Shown piece by piece: positions 34,699-46,385 of a DNA stretch of 64,000 nt. The stretch spans positions 1 to 64,000 of the forward strand of contig JAKLEN010000003.1 in NCBI GenBank assembly GCA_022711665.1, written 5' to 3'. The translations under genes and the position numbers were made by a program. Within the stretch, counting starts at the first letter, position 1; the number at the start of each line of letters is the position of its first letter. The notes under the pieces were generated by a model. That model worked only from the letters and a program-made list of their open reading frames with translations. It did no database searches and was not told the DNA's origin. The stretch comes from Acidobacteriota bacterium (GTDB lineage Bacteria; Acidobacteriota; Aminicenantia; Aminicenantales; Saccharicenantaceae).

Positions 34699-34749
34699 TT
34701 GGCACAAAATCGGCTTTTAAGGTAGTTAAGACATCTATGATGCTATAAT
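34699..34749 (+). promoter_or_regulatory. Promoter elements upstream of the M1 peptidase: sigma-54-like and TATAAT
   Basis: TTGGCAC at 34699-34705 and GGCTT at 34712-34716 place GG and GC dinucleotides exactly 10 nt apart (34701-34702 and 34713-34714), as at a -24/-12 promoter. The -24 box fits well; the -12 box (CGGC instead of TTGC) is poor. A perfect TATAAT at 34744-34749 lies 9 nt before the GTG but lacks a good -35. Either could drive the gene. Confidence 0.35.
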
Positions 34750-34758
34750 GAGGCAGCC

Positions 34759-37361
34759 GTGAGAAAAGGGGTCCTCGGGGTCCTGCTGCTGACGTTGCTT
34801 CTCCGGCCGGGCCCGGCCGCCGCTCAAACCGGGCCCGTCGAGACGGCCGCGGCCTTCATCGGCCGGCTCCAGGAGATGCTCCGGGCCCGGGCCTTCGCTG
34901 ATTATGTGGCCGTCTTCCGGTCCGAGCTGCGGGCCGCCGAAAAGAGCCGGATCGGAGTTCTCTTCGGCGACATGGAGATGACCGGAGTGACCCTGCGCCC
35001 GGCCGGCGTCAGCTCCGGCCCCTCCGGTCCGACCCGCGTCTTCGTCCAGGCCTTTTTCGAGAACGAGCGATCGGCCGTCATGGAGTCCTGGACCCTGGCC
35101 TTGGAGAACAGGGACGGCGCCTGGTCCGTGGCCGGGCTCGACGTCAGCGGATCGACGACTAGGCTGTACAAGGTCCTCGTCCCGGGCGAGCGGGAGGTCC
35201 GGGCCGGCCTGGTGGAGATCACCCACGCCGATGTGCGGTTCACCTTCAAGGACGCGGCCGTCTTCTACGACAACCTGCCCGGCATCGAGACGGCCCTGGT
35301 GGTCGTCGGCCGGGGCCGGGTCGCCTTCACGCCGAGCGACGCCAACGAGCGCCATCAGCTCCAGATCCTCTACAGGAAGGATCGCATCGAGGACGACATA
35401 GAGAGCCTCTTCATCCGCTGCTCCTCGGACTTCTTCGCCTCGAACGTCGCCGTCCAGCCCGATCCGGCCGGCCGGGCCGTGTCGGCCGCGGAGCGCGGCC
35501 AGGCCGCGGCCGTCTTCAACCGCGGCTATCCGCGGTCGTTCACCATCGAGACCTCGCACGACGGCCAGCGGCTGTCGTACCTGCCCCATGGCGACGAGAC
35601 GTCCATGGAATTCCAGTCCCGCCGGGCCGGCGAGATGGTCTATATCTATTCCCCGTTCGCCGGGGAGGAGGTCAGCCTCTATGACCGGGCCCGGCAGCGG
35701 ATCGTCTGCCTCTACAGCCCGCAGGGGACCGATGAGCCGCCCCTGAAGCGGATGGCCCTGTCGTTCGAGGAGCGGTACGACATCACCGATTACGCCCTCG
35801 ACCTCCGGCTGTCCCCGGCCACCTTCGACCTGGCGGGCCGGGCCCGCGTCGAGGTCCTGTCCCGGGTCAACGCTCTCGACAGCCTGAAGCTGCGCTTCAG
35901 CCCGGCCTTCGAGATAGTCGGCATCGCCGACGCCGAGGGGCGCGACCTCTTTTATACGGTCGACCGCCTCCGCGGGCTGCTCTATGTCTATCTCGCCGTC
36001 CCGCCGGCGGCCGGGGGCCGGACGACCTTCGAGGTGTCCTACCGCGGCCGGATGCGGCCGGTGCCGCCGACGACCGACGCCATCGTCCAGGCCGGGCTCG
36101 ACGAGCGCCTCCGCTTCCGGCCGCGCTACGACACGTTCTTCTACAGCCAGGCCGGCGCCTGGTACCCGGCGCCCCCGGACGAGGATTATTTCCAGGCCCG
36201 ACTGACGGTCCGCGTCCCGGCGTCCTACCAGTGCGTCGCCACGGGGGACCTGGAGTCCCGGAGGCGGGAGGCCTCCGAGGAAGCCCCGGACCGGCCCGGC
36301 GACGCCGTCTACAGCTTCGTCTCCCGGGCCCCGGTTAAGTACCTGTCCTTCATCGTCGGCAAGTTCGACCAGCGGACGTTCCCGGGCGGTCCGGTGCCCA
36401 TCGAGGTCTCGGTCTCGTCGGAGGTCATGGATTCGCGGCCGTCCCTGGCCGGGCAGGCGGCCCGCATCCTCGAGTTCTACAGCCGGGCCTTCGGCCCTTA
36501 CCCCTACGACAAGCTGGGCCTGGTCCTCCGCCTCTGGCCCGTCCTCGGCGGCCATAGCCCGGCCTCGTTCATCGTCATCAACGACGTGCCCTGGCTCGGC
36601 GAGTTCGGCTTCCCCCGGCGGCCGGACAATCCCGTCGACCTGTCGGCCTGGGACGGCTACTTCCTGGCCCACGAGATCGCCCACCAGTGGTGGGGCCACG
36701 GCGTGTCCGTGGACACCTACAAGGACCAGTGGCTGAGCGAGGGCCTGGCCCAGTACGCCGCGGCCTCCTATCTGCGTCAAACGCTCGGCCCGGCCGGATT
36801 CGCGGCCGTCCTGCGGAAGTTCGCCCGCTGGGCCGAAAAAAAGTCCGCCCGCGGCCCGATCCTCATGGGCTCGCGGCTGAGCTATTTCGATTTCACTGCC
36901 TACCAGGCCGTCGTCTACGACAAGGCCGCCCTGGTCCTGTTCATGCTCGAGGACCTCATCGGCCGGGATAAGTTCGAGGCCGGGCTGCGCGCTTTCTTCG
37001 AGGCCCACAGGTTCCGGCCCGCCCGGACGGGCGAGTTCAGGGCGGCCATGGAAGCGGTCTCCGGCCGCGGCCTGGAGGATTTCTTCCAGGGCTGGTTCTC
37101 TTCCTGGGAGCTGCCCGACGTCCGGACGGCCTGGACGGCGACCGCCGTCGAAGGCGGGGCGCGCCTCGATATCCGGGTGACCCAGATCAAGGGCCGCTTC
37201 ATCTTCCCCTTATGGGTCGAATGGACCCGGGGCCAGGACAAGGGCCGGGAGCTCATCGTCGTGGACGAGGCCTCCGAGACGGCCAGCCTGGTCCTGCCGG
37301 TCCGGCCGACCCAGGTCCGGATCAACCCGGACAAGGCCGTGCCGGGGAGGTTCTCCTCGAA

Positions 37362-37365
<4 letters not shown>
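34759..37365 (+). CDS. Secreted M1-family (gluzincin) metallopeptidase
   Basis: An 868-residue exported protein: signal peptide at residues 1-21 ending AAAQ, an N-terminal region of about 330 residues without recognised domain, then an M1 peptidase. The zinc motif HEIAHQWWGH and downstream glutamate in LSEGLAQYAA are intact. The exopeptidase motif GxMEN is absent; the corresponding place reads GGHSPASFIVIND, so it may not be a true aminopeptidase. Start is GTG at 34759. It converges with the response regulator gene, the two stop codons sharing CTAG. Confidence 0.85.
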
Positions 37366-38749
<1,384 letters not shown>

Positions 38750-38753
<4 letters not shown>

Positions 38754-41593
38754 GGCGCGGTCCTCGGGCCGGCCGGGGCGGGCGGCGGGCCGCCGGCCGG
38801 CAGGCTGATGGTGAACGTGGAGCCGCGGCCGGCCTCGCTCTCGACTTCGATGCGGCCGTTGTGCTCCTTGACGATGGCGTAGCTGATGGACAGGCCAAGC
38901 CCGGTGCCCTTGCCCACCCCCTTGGTCGTGAAGAAGGGATCGAAGATGCGGGAACGGATCTCCGGCCGGATGCCCGTGCCGGTGTCGGAGATGCGGACGA
39001 CGTTGTTCCCGTCCTCGTGGGTCAGGCCGATCCGCAGCTCGCCCCCGCCGGGCATGGCGTCCAGGGCGTTGAGGATGATGTTGATGAAGACCTGCTGCAG
39101 CCGCTCGCCCTGGGCGTAGATGGGGGGCACGTCGGCCAGGTCGAGGGCCAGGCGGATGTTCATGTTCTTGAGCTTGTAATCGATGAGTGACAGGATCTCC
39201 CCGAGGCTCTGCTTGAGATCGACGGGCTGGAAGGCGGCTTCGGCCGGGCTGCGGGCGAAGGCCAGGAGGTTCTTGATGATCTTGGCCACCCTGTCGGTCT
39301 GGGCCTCGACCTTCTCCAGGATCTGGGCGTAATGGGAGTCGGTCAGCTTCTTCTGGAGCATCTGGATATAGCTGGAGATGCCGGTCAGGGGGGTGTTGAT
39401 CTCGTGGGCCACGCCGGCCGAGAGCAGGCCGATCGAGGCCAGCTTCTCCGAGGTCAGCAGCTGCTGCTGCAGGCGGATCTTGTCGGTGATGTCCTCGAAG
39501 ACGATGATCGTGCCGTAGGCCCGCAGGGCGTTGTCGAGCAGCGGCGTCCGGGCGATGTCGAAGACCTTGAGGCCGGCGGCCGTCTCCAGCGGGATCTCGC
39601 TCATGAGGCGGAAATCCGGCTGGCCCTCGCCCGGGAAGACGGCGCCGAAGGCGGCCGGGCCGAGGACGTCCTGGAGACGCCGGCCCAGGGCCGCCTCCTT
39701 GCGCAGCCCCAGCTGGTCCTCGAGGACCCGGTTCCAGCCGATGACCAGCCCGGCTTCGTCGATGACCGAGACGCCCACGGTCAGGCTCTCGATGATGTTC
39801 TCGCTGTAGTCCTTGAGCCGCTGCATCTCCATGGCCCGCACGGTCTCGCGCCCGTAGAAGTCGGCGTTCTCCAGGGCCAGGGCGGCCGGCGCGGAGATGG
39901 CCGTCAGCAGCTCCCAGTCCTCCCGCGAGAAGTAGGAGCCGTCCTGCTTCCGGCCCATGGCCAGGAAGCCGACGACCTTGTCCTCGACCCGCAGGGGCAG
40001 GACGTGGAAGAAGCCCGAGGCCGAGAGCTTCTCCATGGCCGCCCGGGCCGGCTCCGATTCGGAGGCGGCGATGAAGCCGACGGAGTCGCGCTCCCGGAGC
40101 GCCCGGGCCAGCCATTCGTCGACGACGATCGGGCCGCCGGCCTCGGCTCCCTCGCCCCGGGTCCGGAGGGCCTTGAACGCGCGGCCGTCGCCTTCCTCGG
40201 CCAGGAAGAGGGCCAGGCGCTTGAGGCTGAGGGCGTTGGCGATGGCCTCGAGGAGCGAGCCGGCCAGCTTGCCCAGGTCCCGCTCCCGGTTGAGATCGCG
40301 GGTGATCGACAAGAGCGTTTTGCGGTACTCGTAGCTCCTCTTGTAGATGGCCCGGTCGAGGAGGGCCTGGAACATCCGTTTGAGCGGGGTGAACAGGGTC
40401 GCGCTCAGGACGATGGCCAGGGCGCCGAGGACGATGGCGTTGAGGCGGTTCTCGGAGAACAGGCGCGTCCGCGCGCTGACGAAGAAGTAGAGGCTGGCGA
40501 TGACAAAGAAGGAGAAGATCAGCACGGCCGCCTTCTTGAGGAAGACCTCGATGTCGACCAGGCGGTAGCGCGAGATGGAATACGAGAAGACGAGGGGGAT
40601 GAGGGCCTGGAGCAGCACCGTCAGCTCGGCCCCCGTGGACGGCCGCCCGCCGAGAACGAAGGGGACGATGTAGAAGGCCGTCGAGGGCACGATGGCCGCG
40701 CCCAGCCCGTAGACGACGATGCGAAGCTGCTTCTTGAGCAGGATGTTCGGCGCCCGGCGGGTGCTGTGGACGAGGACGAGGAGCGTGATCAGGCCGAGGG
40801 CGGCGAAGTGGAGCAGCTCGAGGCGCTCGAGGACGTCCTGGGCGCGGATGACGGCCCCTTCGCTCCAGGGCCGGGGGAAGGGGGAATGCATCCGGACACG
40901 GACCAGCAGGAGCGCCGCGGCCGGGGCGTAGATGGCCAGGGCCAGCCCGGGCCGGCTCTTCAGCAGGCGCTTGCGCACCGGGAAGATCGCGAAATAGTGG
41001 AGGAGGAGCGGCGGAAAGGCCAGGAAGCCGATCTTATCGAGGGCGTAGAAGACGCAGTCCAGGGCGGTCAGCTCGCCGGTCGGCGAGAAGATCATGAAGG
41101 AGGAGAAGGCGAAGACGAGCAGGTAGAAGAAGACATAGGGGAGGGACAGCAGGCCGCGGGAATTGAAATAGACGAGGAAGCCGATGACCAGCGTCGTCAG
41201 GCCGACGAGGACGAGATAATAGTAGATGGGATTGGGGGCCTTCCGCTGGGGATAGAAGGTCGGGTATATCTGCATCCCTTCCTTGTTGATGTCGTAGGAC
41301 ACGCTCTGGTCCGTGGCCGCGGCCTGCCAGAGGGCCTTGAGGACGTCGCTCTTGGTCCTCACCGGGACCTTGTTGATGGCCGTGAGGACGTCGCCCCTGC
41401 GGATGCCGGCCCGCAGGAAGGCCTCGCTCTCGGGATCGACCCGGATGGCCCGCAGGCCGTTCTCGCCGGCCCGCCAGGTGACGCCGTCCGTGACGTCGCG
41501 CCAATCGGCCTTGCGCAGGACGTTCAGCGTGCCCAGGGCCAGGATGGCCAGGGCCGGGACGAGGACGAAGACGACCGTTTTCTTCATCGGCAT
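38750..41593 (-). CDS. Membrane histidine kinase with PDZ, GAF and PAS domains
   Basis: A 947-residue sensor. After a first helix (about 7-24) a PDZ-like extracytoplasmic domain (about 30-105, FLRAGIRRGDVLTAINKVPV) is followed by roughly eight membrane helices (about 120-370), a GAF domain (about 425-560), a PAS domain (about 590-690), HisKA with His730 (AGVAHEINTPLTG) and HATPase with N box (NIILNALDAMP), DTGTG and GTGLGL. The PDZ could sense peptide ends or misfolded envelope proteins (inference). The partner is the adjacent NtrC-type regulator. Start is uncertain between ATGs at 41593 and 41587; neither has a clear ribosome-binding site. Confidence 0.9.
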
Positions 41594-41629
41594 CCAAAAA
41601 ATTGAATCCGGTTCATAAAAAAAATTACC

Positions 41630-41905
41630 TTAGTCGAGAACGTGCCGGGATCCCGAGCGGATGGCCCAGGCTACCGGTCCCTGGCCGAGCATGCGCCGGG
41701 CCGCCGGATCGTCTTTGAGACCGAGAGGATGGGTGCTGCGGGACAGGAAGCCGCTCATGTAATCGTAGCTGGGCTTTTGGACCTCGCGGGGCGGCGGCTC
41801 CTGCCCTGTCGTCTGAGCGCCCGGCCCGGTTCCCAGGGGGGCGAAGGCCAGGGAGAAGACAAGCCCGGCCGCGAGGCCGGCCCAGACCCATCGGCTTCCT
41901 TTCAC
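41630..41905 (-). CDS. Small predicted secreted protein, unknown function
   Basis: A 91-residue frame from a GTG at 41905 with a clean signal peptide (KGSRW, hydrophobic core AGLAAGLVFSLAFAPLG, then GAQ) and a short Pro-rich mature part. It lies directly upstream of the histidine kinase in the same direction, 36 nt apart. No domain is recognised. GAGG is only two bases before the GTG, so the start is weak. The signal peptide and position are the only support. Confidence 0.4.
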   Translation of the reverse strand: MKGSRWVWAGLAAGLVFSLAFAPLGTGPGAQTTGQEPPPREVQKPSYDYMSGFLSRSTHPLGLKDDPAARRMLGQGPVAWAIRSGSRHVLD

Positions 41906-41999
41906 GGCCTCATAGTTATTCTTTCTCCCCCTGTTTGTCAATATCGCCGGCGCCGCTCCAGGCGGTCCCGGGGCCCGGCCGGCGTCCCCCCGGCCTCGA

Positions 42000-42047
42000 T
42001 TGACAATAATTGCGCCCTGGAATAGATTATGGAAGCTGTCCAGGGCG
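42000..42047 (+). promoter_or_regulatory. Pilus/secretion operon promoter bracketed by a 9-bp inverted repeat
   Basis: TTGACA (42000-42005), 17-nt spacer, TAGATT (42023-42028). CGCCCTGGA (42013-42021) and TCCAGGGCG (42039-42047) are perfect inverted copies flanking the -10 and the expected start near 42035. That geometry is typical of a repressor or regulator site. Confidence 0.55.
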
Positions 42048-42060
42048 GATTTTTGCCAAG

Positions 42061-43266
42061 ATGCCGTACTTTCTCTGCCGTATAGCCGGCGAGGACGGCC
42101 GGGTCGAGAACCGGTCGGTCCTGGCCATGACGTCCCAGGAGTGCCGCCAGGCCTTCGAATCTCAGGGCCTGCTGGTGCTCTCGGTCCGGCGGGACTGGAA
42201 CCGGCTCGGCAACCTGGGCCTGACCCGGCGCAAGATCAAGGACCGGGACATCATCCTTTTCAACCAGGAGCTGGTGGCCATGATCAAGGCCGGCTACCCG
42301 CTTCTCAAGAGCCTCGAGTCCATCGCCAACCGGGTCAAGAACGACCACCTCCGCGAGATCCTGAACGAGGTTGCCGGCGAGGTCCGGAGGGGCAAGGCCC
42401 TGTCCGAGTCCTTCCAGCCCTACGAGAAGATCTTCTCCCCGGTCTACACGGCCAGCCTGATGGCCGGCGAGAAGGGCGGCAACCTGCCGGCCTCCATCGG
42501 CCGCTACGTCCAGTACACCAAAATGGTCAGCCAGACCCGGGCCCGGATCAAGTCGGCCATGACCTATCCGACGATTCTCATCGTCTTCTCCTTCGTCCTG
42601 ATGGGCCTGCTGATGAACTTCGTCATCCCGAAGTTCGCCGATTTTTACCGCAGCTACCAGTCCGAGCTGCCCGGCATCACCAAGTTCATCATGGCCGTGG
42701 CCACGGGCCTGAGCCGCTCCTGGTTCGTCCTCCTGGCCCTGGTCCTGGCGGCGGTCGCGGCCGTGGCCCGGCTGCGGCGCCGGCCGGATTTCCGCGAGCG
42801 GCTGGACCGCTTCAAGCTGCGCGTGCCCTTCGGCCGGGTCATCTGGCGCGAGTCCGGTGTCAGCCTGTTCAGCCGGACCCTGGGCCTGCTCCTCGAGGCC
42901 GGCATCCCGCTGCTCTCCTCGGTCGGCATCGCCATCCAGGCCATCCCCAACGCCTGGATGGTCCGCCGGCTGGCCGGCGTCCCCGAGCGCATCAAGAACG
43001 GCGAGGGCCTGTCCGACTCCGTGGCCCAGGCGGGGGAGTTCCCCGACCTGGCCCTGGACATGGTCCGCATCGGCGAGAGCTCGGCCAACCTGCCGGGCAT
43101 GCTGGCCGATATGGCCGATTTTTACGACGACCGGGTTCGTGGTAAAATCGAGACGCTGGTCACGCTGATCGAACCGGTGGTCATCATCGGCATGGGGCTC
43201 GTTGTGGCAACGATGCTCCTGTCGGTTTACGTGCCCATTTTCAACATCATACGGATCGCCCGGTGA
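42061..43266 (+). CDS. Type II secretion/type IV pilus inner-membrane platform protein (GspF/PilC)
   Basis: A 401-residue platform protein. After an N-terminal cytoplasmic segment, two T2SF domains (about 70-195 and 270-395) each end in hydrophobic helices. Conserved patterns are FNQELVAMIKAGYPLLKSLE, VYTASLMAGEKGGNLPASIGRY and, in the second copy, FSRTLGLLLEAGIPLLSSV with RIGESSANLPGML. It couples the GspE/PilB motor to pilin assembly. First gene of the operon; the ATG has no strong ribosome-binding site. Confidence 0.93.
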   Translation: MPYFLCRIAGEDGRVENRSVLAMTSQECRQAFESQGLLVLSVRRDWNRLGNLGLTRRKIKDRDIILFNQELVAMIKAGYPLLKSLESIANRVKNDHLREILNEVAGEVRRGKALSESFQPYEKIFSPVYTASLMAGEKGGNLPASIGRYVQYTKMVSQTRARIKSAMTYPTILIVFSFVLMGLLMNFVIPKFADFYRSYQSELPGITKFIMAVATGLSRSWFVLLALVLAAVAAVARLRRRPDFRERLDRFKLRVPFGRVIWRESGVSLFSRTLGLLLEAGIPLLSSVGIAIQAIPNAWMVRRLAGVPERIKNGEGLSDSVAQAGEFPDLALDMVRIGESSANLPGMLADMADFYDDRVRGKIETLVTLIEPVVIIGMGLVVATMLLSVYVPIFNIIRIAR

Positions 43267-44888
43267 CCGGGCGGAAGGCGAGGACCGTGAGCAAGGAACG
43301 CGCCGAGGCGGCCAACGAGAGGGACGTCCGGGCCCTGGCCGAGCGCTACCGCATCCCCTACATCGACCTCGAGAGCGAGCGCCTGGACCGCGACCTCATC
43401 CAGTCCTTCCCCGTCGAGTTCATCCACCGCCTGTCGTTCGTTCCCCTGGGAGAGGAGAACGGCGTCATGAAGATCGCCGTCGCCGACCCCTCGGACCTGG
43501 CCGCAGTCGACGCCATCGAGGCCTTCCTCGGCCGGAAGGTCAAGGTCTTCGCCGCCTCCAGGCGGGCCATCCTCGAGGCCCTGCGCAAGAGCGAGACGGC
43601 CCTGCAGGTCCTCCGCGACGTGACCGAGGGCTTCGTCACCCAGGTCGTCGAGCGCGACAGCGGCGAGGAAGAGGACGTCATCTCCATCGAGAAGCTGGCC
43701 GACCAGGACGGCTCGATCATCAAGCTCGTCAACACCATCATCTTCACGGCCGTCCAGAAGCGGGCCAGCGACATCCACATCGAATCCAAGGACGAGGACG
43801 TCAAGATCAAGTTCCGCGTCGACGGCGTCCTGGGCGAGGCCATGGAGGCCATCGACAAGAAGTTCCAGTCGCCGATCATCTCCCGCATCAAGGTCATGTC
43901 CGACCTCGACATCGCCGAGCGCCGGGTGCCCCAGGACGGCCGCTTCCGGCTGAAGATCAAGGACAAGACCATCGATTTCCGCGTCTCCATCATGCCCTGC
44001 ATCTACGGCGAGGACGCGGTCATCCGCATCCTGGACAAGGAGATGATCACCCAGGCCATCCGCGAGCTGCGCCTGGACGTCCTGGGCTTCTCCGACGAGA
44101 TCCTGAAGAAGTTCCGCAAGTACATCGCCCAGCCCTACGGCATGGTCCTCGTCACCGGCCCGACCGGCAGCGGCAAGACGACCTCCCTCTACGCGGCTCT
44201 GACCGAGATCAAGTCGCCCGAGGACAAGATCGTGACCATCGAGGACCCGGTCGAGTACCAGGTCGACGGCATCACCCAGATCCCGGTCAACGAGAAGAAG
44301 GGGCTGACCTTCGCCCGCGGCCTGCGGTCCATCCTGCGCCACGACCCGGACAAGATCATGGTCGGCGAGATCCGCGACCCGGAGACGGCCCAGATCGCCA
44401 TCCAGTCCGCCCTGACCGGCCACCTCGTCTTCACGACCGTCCACGCCAACAACGTCTTCGACGTCATCGGCCGCTTCCTGCACATGCAGGTCGACCCCTA
44501 CAGCTTCATCTCCGCCCTCAACTGCATCCTGGCCCAGCGCCTGGTCCGGGTCCTCTGCCCGATCTGCAAGATGCCCGTCCGCTACGGCGCGGCGGCCCTG
44601 GCCGAATCCGGCCTCGATCCGGCCCGCTGCGCCGAAACGGTCTTCTACGAGCCCAAGGGCTGCCCCGAATGCGGCTTCACCGGCTACCAGGGCCGGACGG
44701 CCATCGCCGAGATCCTGGAGCTGTCCGACCCCATCCGCGAGCTCGTCCTCGAGAAAAGGCCCCTGTCGGAGGTCAAGAAGCGGGCCAAAGCCGAGGGCAT
44801 GGTCTTCCTGCGCCAGGCCGGCATGGACAAGGTCCTGGCCGGCGTGACCGGCCTCAAGGACCTGAACAAAGTGACGTTCGTGGAGTGA
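43263..44888 (+). CDS. Type II secretion/type IV pilus assembly ATPase (GspE/PilB)
   Basis: A 541-residue motor ATPase. The N-terminal MshEN-like region (about 15-140) is followed by the ATPase domain with Walker A GPTGSGKTT, Asp box TIEDPVEY, Walker B (IMVGEIRDPETA) and His box. A zinc-binding loop with CPIC and CPECG lies near the C-terminus, as in GspE and PilB. It powers assembly of the pilus or pseudopilus. GTG at 43263 overlaps the gspF stop; a second GTG at 43287 with GAGG upstream is the alternative start. Confidence 0.93.
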   Translation: MTGRKARTVSKERAEAANERDVRALAERYRIPYIDLESERLDRDLIQSFPVEFIHRLSFVPLGEENGVMKIAVADPSDLAAVDAIEAFLGRKVKVFAASRRAILEALRKSETALQVLRDVTEGFVTQVVERDSGEEEDVISIEKLADQDGSIIKLVNTIIFTAVQKRASDIHIESKDEDVKIKFRVDGVLGEAMEAIDKKFQSPIISRIKVMSDLDIAERRVPQDGRFRLKIKDKTIDFRVSIMPCIYGEDAVIRILDKEMITQAIRELRLDVLGFSDEILKKFRKYIAQPYGMVLVTGPTGSGKTTSLYAALTEIKSPEDKIVTIEDPVEYQVDGITQIPVNEKKGLTFARGLRSILRHDPDKIMVGEIRDPETAQIAIQSALTGHLVFTTVHANNVFDVIGRFLHMQVDPYSFISALNCILAQRLVRVLCPICKMPVRYGAAALAESGLDPARCAETVFYEPKGCPECGFTGYQGRTAIAEILELSDPIRELVLEKRPLSEVKKRAKAEGMVFLRQAGMDKVLAGVTGLKDLNKVTFVE

Positions 44889-44892
44889 CCGA

Positions 44893-45822
44893 GTGACCAT
44901 CGCCGGCCGGCTCAAGGCCCATTTCACCGAACGGCTCCTGCCGGACGCGGTCTTCCAGATCGCCCCCGGGCACCTCAGCGGCATCCGCGTCGGCCGCAGC
45001 GACGGCTCGCTCAAGGGCGGTTTCGTCCAGCCCTTCCGGGAGCGGCCGCTGGCGCCCTCGTTCGACCGGCCCAACATCGGCGATCCGGCCGCGCTCGAGG
45101 AGGCCATCGCCCAGGGCCAGAAGAACCTCCGGCTGTCGTCCGGCACGGCCGGCCTGCTCATCCCCGAGCCGTCGGTGCGCGTCTTCGTCCTGGCCGTGGA
45201 CTCCTTCCCGGCCTCCCGCAAGGAGCGCGACGCCTTCCTCCGCTGGCGCATAGCCAGGCAGATGCCGCTCATCCCCGAGGACGCCCGGCTGGACTACGCC
45301 GTGACGCCCGGACGGGGGGCGCGAAAGGTCATCGCCGTTCTGGCCCGCCAGATGATCGTCTGGGAGTATGAAGCCCTGTTCGAGAAGGCCGGCTTCAAGC
45401 CGGTCCTGGTGGCTTCCCCGTCGCTGGCCCTGGTCAACCTGGTCCGCCGTAACGGCGGGGGGAACGGCGTCCTCTTCAATATCGAGGACGAGACGCTGAC
45501 CGCCCTGGCCCTGGACGACGGCGGCTGGTCGCTCTACCGGCTGAAGGACATCGGCCGGCCCGGCGCGCTGCCCGCGGCCGAGCGCGAGGAGAACATCATC
45601 CGGGAGGCCGAGAACACCGTCCGCTTCCTCGAGGACCGGGACCGGTCCCGGGTCGAGGTTCTCTGGCTCCGCTGCGCCGCCGCGGCCGAGTTCGGCGCCA
45701 TCCGGGAGCGGCTCCGGGAGCGGACCGGCCTGCCGGTCGAAACGCTCGACTACCGGGCCCCGGAAGCCTGGACCGACGCCCACAAGGCCCTCCTGGCGCC
45801 TTTGATCGGACAGATACTATGA
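44893..45822 (+). CDS. PilM/GspL-like actin-fold assembly protein
   Basis: A 309-residue cytoplasmic protein with PilM-like features: an N-terminal segment with GIRVGRSDG, the SFPASRKERDAFLRWRIARQMPL block and a second ASPSLALVNLV. It would form the cytoplasmic ring that links the motor to PilN and PilO. Starts with GTG 4 nt after gspE. Sequence similarity is weak by eye, so the assignment depends on gene order. Confidence 0.75.
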   Translation: MTIAGRLKAHFTERLLPDAVFQIAPGHLSGIRVGRSDGSLKGGFVQPFRERPLAPSFDRPNIGDPAALEEAIAQGQKNLRLSSGTAGLLIPEPSVRVFVLAVDSFPASRKERDAFLRWRIARQMPLIPEDARLDYAVTPGRGARKVIAVLARQMIVWEYEALFEKAGFKPVLVASPSLALVNLVRRNGGGNGVLFNIEDETLTALALDDGGWSLYRLKDIGRPGALPAAEREENIIREAENTVRFLEDRDRSRVEVLWLRCAAAAEFGAIRERLRERTGLPVETLDYRAPEAWTDAHKALLAPLIGQIL

Positions 45823-46385
45823 CCGGCAGCCCGCCTCTCAACCTGAACCTGGCCAGCCGGCCGCTTCGCAACCGGCGGCTCTACAGGACCTCGGTCCGGG
45901 CCCTCGCCGGCCTGCTCGCCGTCCTGGCCGTCCTGGCCGTTCTCGTCGTCCTGAAGACCGGCGGCGAGGCCTCCCGGCTCAAGGCCGCGAACGCCGGGAC
46001 GCGCCGTCTCCAGGCCGAGGCCGGGCGTGAGGAGAAGCGCCTGCGGGCCGACGTCGACCGGGAGACGAAGCTCAGCCGGGACCGCGTCGACCTCGCGAAC
46101 CGGCTCATCCGGCGCAAGATGTTCTCCTGGACCGGGCTCCTGACCGAGCTCGAGAAGGCCCTGCCCGGGCCGAGCTACATCAGCGCCCTGACCCCGAGCT
46201 TCACGCCCGAGGGGGCGGTGGCCCTGCAGATGCGGGTGACCTCGCGCAGCCTGGACGACCTCCTGGTCTTCCTCAACGGCCTGACGGCCGGCGGCTTCAA
46301 GGACGTCAAGGCCGGCGGCGAGCAGCGGAGCGACGACGGCCGTCTCATCGCGGAGATCTCGGCAACCTATGAACGCACTCTTTGA
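45819..46385 (+). CDS. PilN-like assembly protein
   Basis: A 188-residue bitopic membrane protein: NLNLASRPLRNRR at the N-terminus (PilN's NLL-type motif that inserts in PilM), one membrane helix (about 26-46), coiled coil (about 50-90) and a ferredoxin-like PilN domain (about 95-188). It overlaps pilM (ATGA) and pilO. Confidence 0.78.
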   Translation: MTGSPPLNLNLASRPLRNRRLYRTSVRALAGLLAVLAVLAVLVVLKTGGEASRLKAANAGTRRLQAEAGREEKRLRADVDRETKLSRDRVDLANRLIRRKMFSWTGLLTELEKALPGPSYISALTPSFTPEGAVALQMRVTSRSLDDLLVFLNGLTAGGFKDVKAGGEQRSDDGRLIAEISATYERTL

